Source: Monarcha castaneiventris obscurior
Taxonomy: Eukaryota; Chordata; Aves; Passeriformes; Monarchidae
Direction of reading: 5' to 3'
Assembly (NCBI GenBank): GCA_026261815.1
Contig: JAMPIT010000437.1
Coordinates: forward strand, 6,460,001-6,524,000
DNA length: 64,000 nucleotides
Shown here: one piece after another, positions 60,182 through 64,000 of the stretch
Layout: every line of letters starts with the position of its first letter
Numbering within the stretch: the stretch's first letter is position 1
Notes under the pieces: generated by a model
What the model saw: only the letters and a program-made list of their open reading frames with translations
Databases searched by the model: none
What the model was told of the DNA's origin: nothing
Program-made: the position numbers and the translations under genes

Positions 60182-60259
60182 TGGCCAAATCAGGAGCTGG
60201 ACTTGATGACCCTTGTGTGTCCCTTCCAACCCAGGATATTCTGGGATTCTATTCAAGGA
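60182..60259 (+). mobile_element. CR1 LINE, 3'-terminal fragment (J-type end)
   Basis: 'AGGAGCTGGACTTGATGACC', then 'CTTGTGTGTCCCTTCCAACC', and 'CAGGATATTCTGGGATTCTA' form the last 70-80 bp of the same 3' type as 131-648 and 16034-16261. It is only mildly diverged. Confidence 0.9.
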
Positions 60260-62060
60260 ATAAAGTGCATCAGATGGACCAGGCCAGGAATCCCCCAGCC
60301 CCATGTGTGGTGGTTGGTAGCAGCCTGCACAGCTCACACAGTGGGTTATTCCCATCTTTTTCCCCCCAAAGCTTTACATTCCCATTTTCCTGGCAGCTGT
60401 GAGTGGTGTGGCCCCCTCCAATCCCACCCCTAGCCCATGAGCTGCCATCCCTGACTGTCTGTCCCAGATGCTGTAACTACCACATGGGTGGCCGCTGATT
60501 CTCACACTGAGAGCTGGTTTAAATCATCCCAGGCTCGCATGTGAGTCTATTTATTTCAGCACTGTGAAGCTTGTTCATTCTCTAGACAGTGTGTTAGGGC
60601 TAGAGGCCAAAATCCACGCTGATGTATAGCTTTCTCCATCGGATTTATAATTCAGTGCAAGGGGGCTGGGGAAGTGTAAGCCAGGGCAGAAGACTGTGAA
60701 GAAGCTTCACCATGCTCCCATCTGCACTGCATTTAATTTACAAGGTAGATTAAAATCATGGGACATCTTTGACCTCGTTTAGTTTGGGTTGCCTGCAAGA
60801 TTTAGCTTTTGTTTCATCTTTTTGCTCCTGGGGACCGTGCAGCCAAGGGGAGATTCATACCAGGAGCAGAGCCCGCAGTTTCTCTCCTTTTGTTGAAAGA
60901 CACGACGGTGCAAAATGGGAATTAAACCATTTTCTCAGTGCAGCCAGATCAAAGTCGAACCGAAGGAGATGCCAGCTCTTCTCATTGATTTCAGCTTTGC
61001 TCCCCTGGGACTGGCAGTGCAGGAAGGTCACATGTGCAAGAAACTGGTGCATCAGATGAGAATTTCTCAAGCCAGTGTTTTTCTTGCAGCCAGGTCCCGC
61101 GGGACACCCTCTCTGCTCTGCTTCTGCCTGACGGTTCATCACCATCTTCCCAGGGAAACTGGATCCAGCATGCAGCGTGCTCCAGGTGCATTGCTGCAGA
61201 TGCAAACAGCCCTTCAAACACGGGCTGAGGTGGGGGCTCCTCACACCCTAAATCATTTATGCAGTCACAGCAATTAGCTGCCCTAACCCAGAATAGGTAC
61301 TCCAAGTGGGACAGCCCTCCCTTGGTTTTCTGCTTATTTATTCACCAAGGACATGTCCCAGTTCCTCGGCACCACCCGGTCACATTATGGCCCTCCAGCC
61401 TCATGTCTGTGGCAGCTGGACTCGGGTTTTCCTGGCATGGGGCAGAGCTAAGGTTACTGACAGGCCAGTAACCCTTCTCTGGCCATTGTCTCTGATGTTT
61501 AGGAGAGCTGGGAGGACTGGGAATGCTCAAGCATCCCTTTGAGGTCACAACTGCTACAGCGTTCAGGGTGTCGCACAGTCCCCTGGGGAAGCTCACAGGG
61601 CTCGGGGTAAAGCTGAATGGGTAATTTTGATTTTTTCAGGATAAACCAAACGATGCTAAAAAGCAATGCTAAGCAGGGCAGGGCGGTGCCCCTGGGCAGC
61701 CCCCACCCCTGGGGCTCCTGCAGAGCAGTGCTGCACCAATTGTGTTTTGAGCTCACCTTGAAGGGCATTAATTCTCCTCTTCCCATACCTCTCAATTGTT
61801 TTTGGGCCTTGAAACAAAAGCCTTCATTCAAAATAAGCTTTTAAATCTGGTTATGGTGATTAGTGAAAGATGCTTTAAATCCTTTACTACACTGGAGAGC
61901 TCTAGGTAAAGGATTCTCCAACTAGCCTTGCCAATGGTTAAAAAGCTTCCAAGTGCAGGAGTAAATTCACACACATGAAATCAGTTTTCAGATACAGTAG
62001 GGAACCCATTAAGCTTTGTGTGGTTATGCAAGCTGATACAAATGCCTTATTAATTAGAAA
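60260..62060. other. Unique noncoding stretch, no gene seen
   Basis: Overlapping frames of 90-130 codons on both strands at 60769-61305 have no recognised domain. The sequence becomes AT-rich and repeat-free from about 61850. Confidence 0.5.
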
Positions 62061-62087
62061 ATCAATCACGCTGTCCAGCTGATTGAT
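62061..62087. promoter_or_regulatory. Inverted pair of TGATTGAT (PBX/HOX-type) words
   Basis: ATCAATCA (62061-62068) and TGATTGAT (62080-62087) are perfect reverse complements. Between them GCTG (62070-62073) and CAGC (62076-62079) are also complementary, extending the dyad to 12 pairs with one bulged C. TGATTGAT is a known PBX-HOX dimer type of site. A TTAATTAG word lies at 62050-62057. The block around it (about 61850-62460) is AT-rich and repeat-free. An enhancer role is inference. Confidence 0.35.
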
Positions 62088-64000
62088 GCTAATCCTACAC
62101 CGAAAGGGGGGAACAATAGTATCATCAAGACTATATCATTTCTTCCCATTACAGGGAAGAGGACAAGACTGCATTTCAAAGTGATTCTGCTGTAATGAGC
62201 TGCAAGAATATACACCATGTAGTAAGGGCTCTTTTAAGATGTGGCACATTATTTTGATCAATAATACTCAAATTCATTCTGGATCCTGAATCTAAGGAAA
62301 TTTCAAATGAAGATTAAAGGAAATTATAATATGATCAGAGATGATCACAGAGGAGAGCTGTAATTAACCAAGGGGCAGCATTAATAAATAGGAATGAGCC
62401 CAAACACTGTGAAATCAGAAAACAGCAAGAATACACTAAGGCTGCTGAAAGTCTTTCACTGCATCCAGCTAATGCATCAAAACCATAAAATATATTATTT
62501 CTAAAAAATAAAATTGGTACCAGTTCAAAACCCTAACGTCAGGCAACCATAGCATGATAATTGAAGGACCCAGTTGATTCTTCACCTGTCCCACATTATT
62601 CACAGTCAGCCCTGCCAGCTTGAGGACTGGTAGCAAATGATCATAGCAGCCATATTCCTGCCATCCCAAAGCTGTGTGGCTGGCCAAAACCTTCTGAAAA
62701 ATACAGGCAGGAATCCTGCTAAATGACTGGAAGATGACTGGAATACATGAGTCAGGCTTTGAAGAAGAAAATAGCTCATTATCATGTAAACGCATGTTGT
62801 CTTGGTTCCAGGCTAATTGTTGTATAGCATATCCTATGTAACACAAGACAAAGCCCCAAGGCTCACAAGCCAAGGAAAATGCAAATTACACCATTGACAG
62901 AGCTGAAGGCTCCATGCAACTTTAATGGAGGGGAGGGTGCAATGGTTTTGTGAGACAAATGAGCGGGGAAGTTACATGAGAAAGACAGAGCTCTCTAATA
63001 CACAGCTCGAGCAATAGGATTGAACAGGGCTGAGCAAACGTTCACCTTGGCCACCGAGGTCTAAGGATATTCACACTTGCAAACCCCACTATTACCATTC
63101 TGTGCCAGTGGTATTTAACATGGAATAATATCATGGAAATGCTCCACACTCTGGTGGCAGTTTCCTTTCTTTCACATCTTTATCACTGTTGTACAGGGAC
63201 ACGCTGAAAATTCAACCAGGATTTGGGCCTTTCTGGGCTAGAAAAAGTCCCAAAGGCATTCCTGCCCTATAGAATGACCCTGTACTGTGGGTCACATGGC
63301 TGTGCTGATACACACCCATACCAGAGGCTGGTTACTCCCAGAGGCTGGGATGTAATAGATCAAGGACCCATGTTAACTTTGAGTGCTGGTCTCCAAATCA
63401 GGGGGTTCTAACCCATGGTCAGGAGGTGGGATCCACCTCTGGGTTGCCCAGAACAATCTGCAAAGCCTCTGCCCACTGTGACATCGGGACTGCTGCAGTG
63501 GATGACCTGTCTGTCCAGAGATCCAGGCATTCCTACAAAACATTTAAAGGAGGTTGGAGATGAAAAAGTCACCCCTTTGGTGTGAGGAACAGGTCTTGAG
63601 AGAAGGAAAAGAGGTGTGAGGTGAACCACTGAAAGATAACAGAAGAAGCAAAAATTAGAACTGTTCAGTCAGGCTTCTAACTGATGCAAATCTGAATGAT
63701 TCACAAACAGAAATCCAGCTATTTCTGGGGAAAAGGCACTGGAAATGCTGGATACATAACGTGGGAAAGTGGCTCATCAAGTAGCTGTTACTCTTCCATG
63801 GCGAGGCCTGGTGAATTCTTTGGAAGAGCTTTGTAGAGGCTCTGGGGGGCACAGAAGTTTTGGAAAGGTTCTTGCTGCCTGCCACTGCCTCGCCTCATTT
63901 AGTTTCAGTATGAGCAGGCTCTCCACATGTCCTGGGACCAAACACCGAGTGGATCTCCGTGCTGTTCCATGTCCTGTGCATGCTGCAGCCGAGACATTTC
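62088..64000. other. Unique noncoding stretch to the window end, no gene seen
   Basis: 62100-62460 is AT-rich and repeat-free. The minus-strand frame 62469-62873 is open for 134 codons but begins at TTG and resembles nothing I know. 63200-64000 is ordinary sequence. No gene, RNA or mobile element was recognised. Confidence 0.5.

Noticed and set aside
131..60259. Apparent strand bias of CR1 copies (8 plus, 2 minus), which might indicate a minus-strand host intron
   Set aside because: With ten elements the two-sided binomial probability is about 0.11, so it is not significant.
62469..62873. Minus-strand 134-codon frame with a protein-like appearance
   Set aside because: Begins at TTG just after an in-frame stop, has no recognised domain and lies in AT-rich noncoding-looking sequence.
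1..64000. CRISPR arrays, tRNA or rRNA genes, bacterial operons or defence systems
   Set aside because: No spaced direct repeats, cloverleaf-like sequences, ribosome binding sites or clustered long frames were seen. The repeats present are avian retroposons.

Overview
The window looks like nuclear DNA of a bird, probably a neoavian such as a songbird. At least ten clear CR1 retroposon fragments carry the typical avian 3' end (terminal ATTCTATGA-like unit). There is one solo retroviral LTR with a perfect 6-bp target duplication. A few older amniote-type repeats (MIR-like and L3-like tails) are also present, and overall repeat density is low. No bacterial gene organisation is present: there are no operons, no ribosome binding sites and no long coding frames.

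I could not support any protein-coding gene, tRNA, rRNA or CRISPR array. The longest open frames are about 180 codons (39760-40311 +, 25447-25995 -, 47052-47594 -). They are unrecognised and several start at TTG. By a rough count about one frame of this length is expected by chance in 64 kb, and more in GC-richer patches. The window reads as intergenic or large-intron DNA, and I cannot name a host gene.

Layout. 1-8.5 kb has four CR1 pieces plus one possible old CR1 reverse-transcriptase remnant. A solo LTR in reverse orientation lies at 8559-8899. 9-17 kb is mostly unique sequence with CR1 tails at 11.2 and 16.1 kb. 17.9-18.8 kb and 27.8-28.1 kb are AT-rich, repeat-free and contain homeodomain and POU-type words, so they are candidate conserved noncoding elements. 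29-31 kb holds a (CACT)n array, a MIR-like piece, a poly(A) tract and a perfect (ATGGG)15 array able to form G-quadruplexes. 32-37 kb has CR1 pieces on both strands and the GC-richest sequence. 38.4-39.2 kb has two adjacent ancient repeats. 44.6-48.9 kb has a MIR-like piece and two CR1s. 49-60 kb is nearly repeat-free. 60.2 kb has a CR1 tail. 61.9-62.5 kb is AT-rich and contains an inverted pair of PBX/HOX-type words.

Two exon-like intervals with good splice signals at both ends (26980-27090 and 54760-54878, + strand) are the only hints of transcription and need RNA evidence. I did not find a new biological system here. The best-supported notable items are the intact solo LTR, the G4-prone pentanucleotide array and the first exon-like interval.
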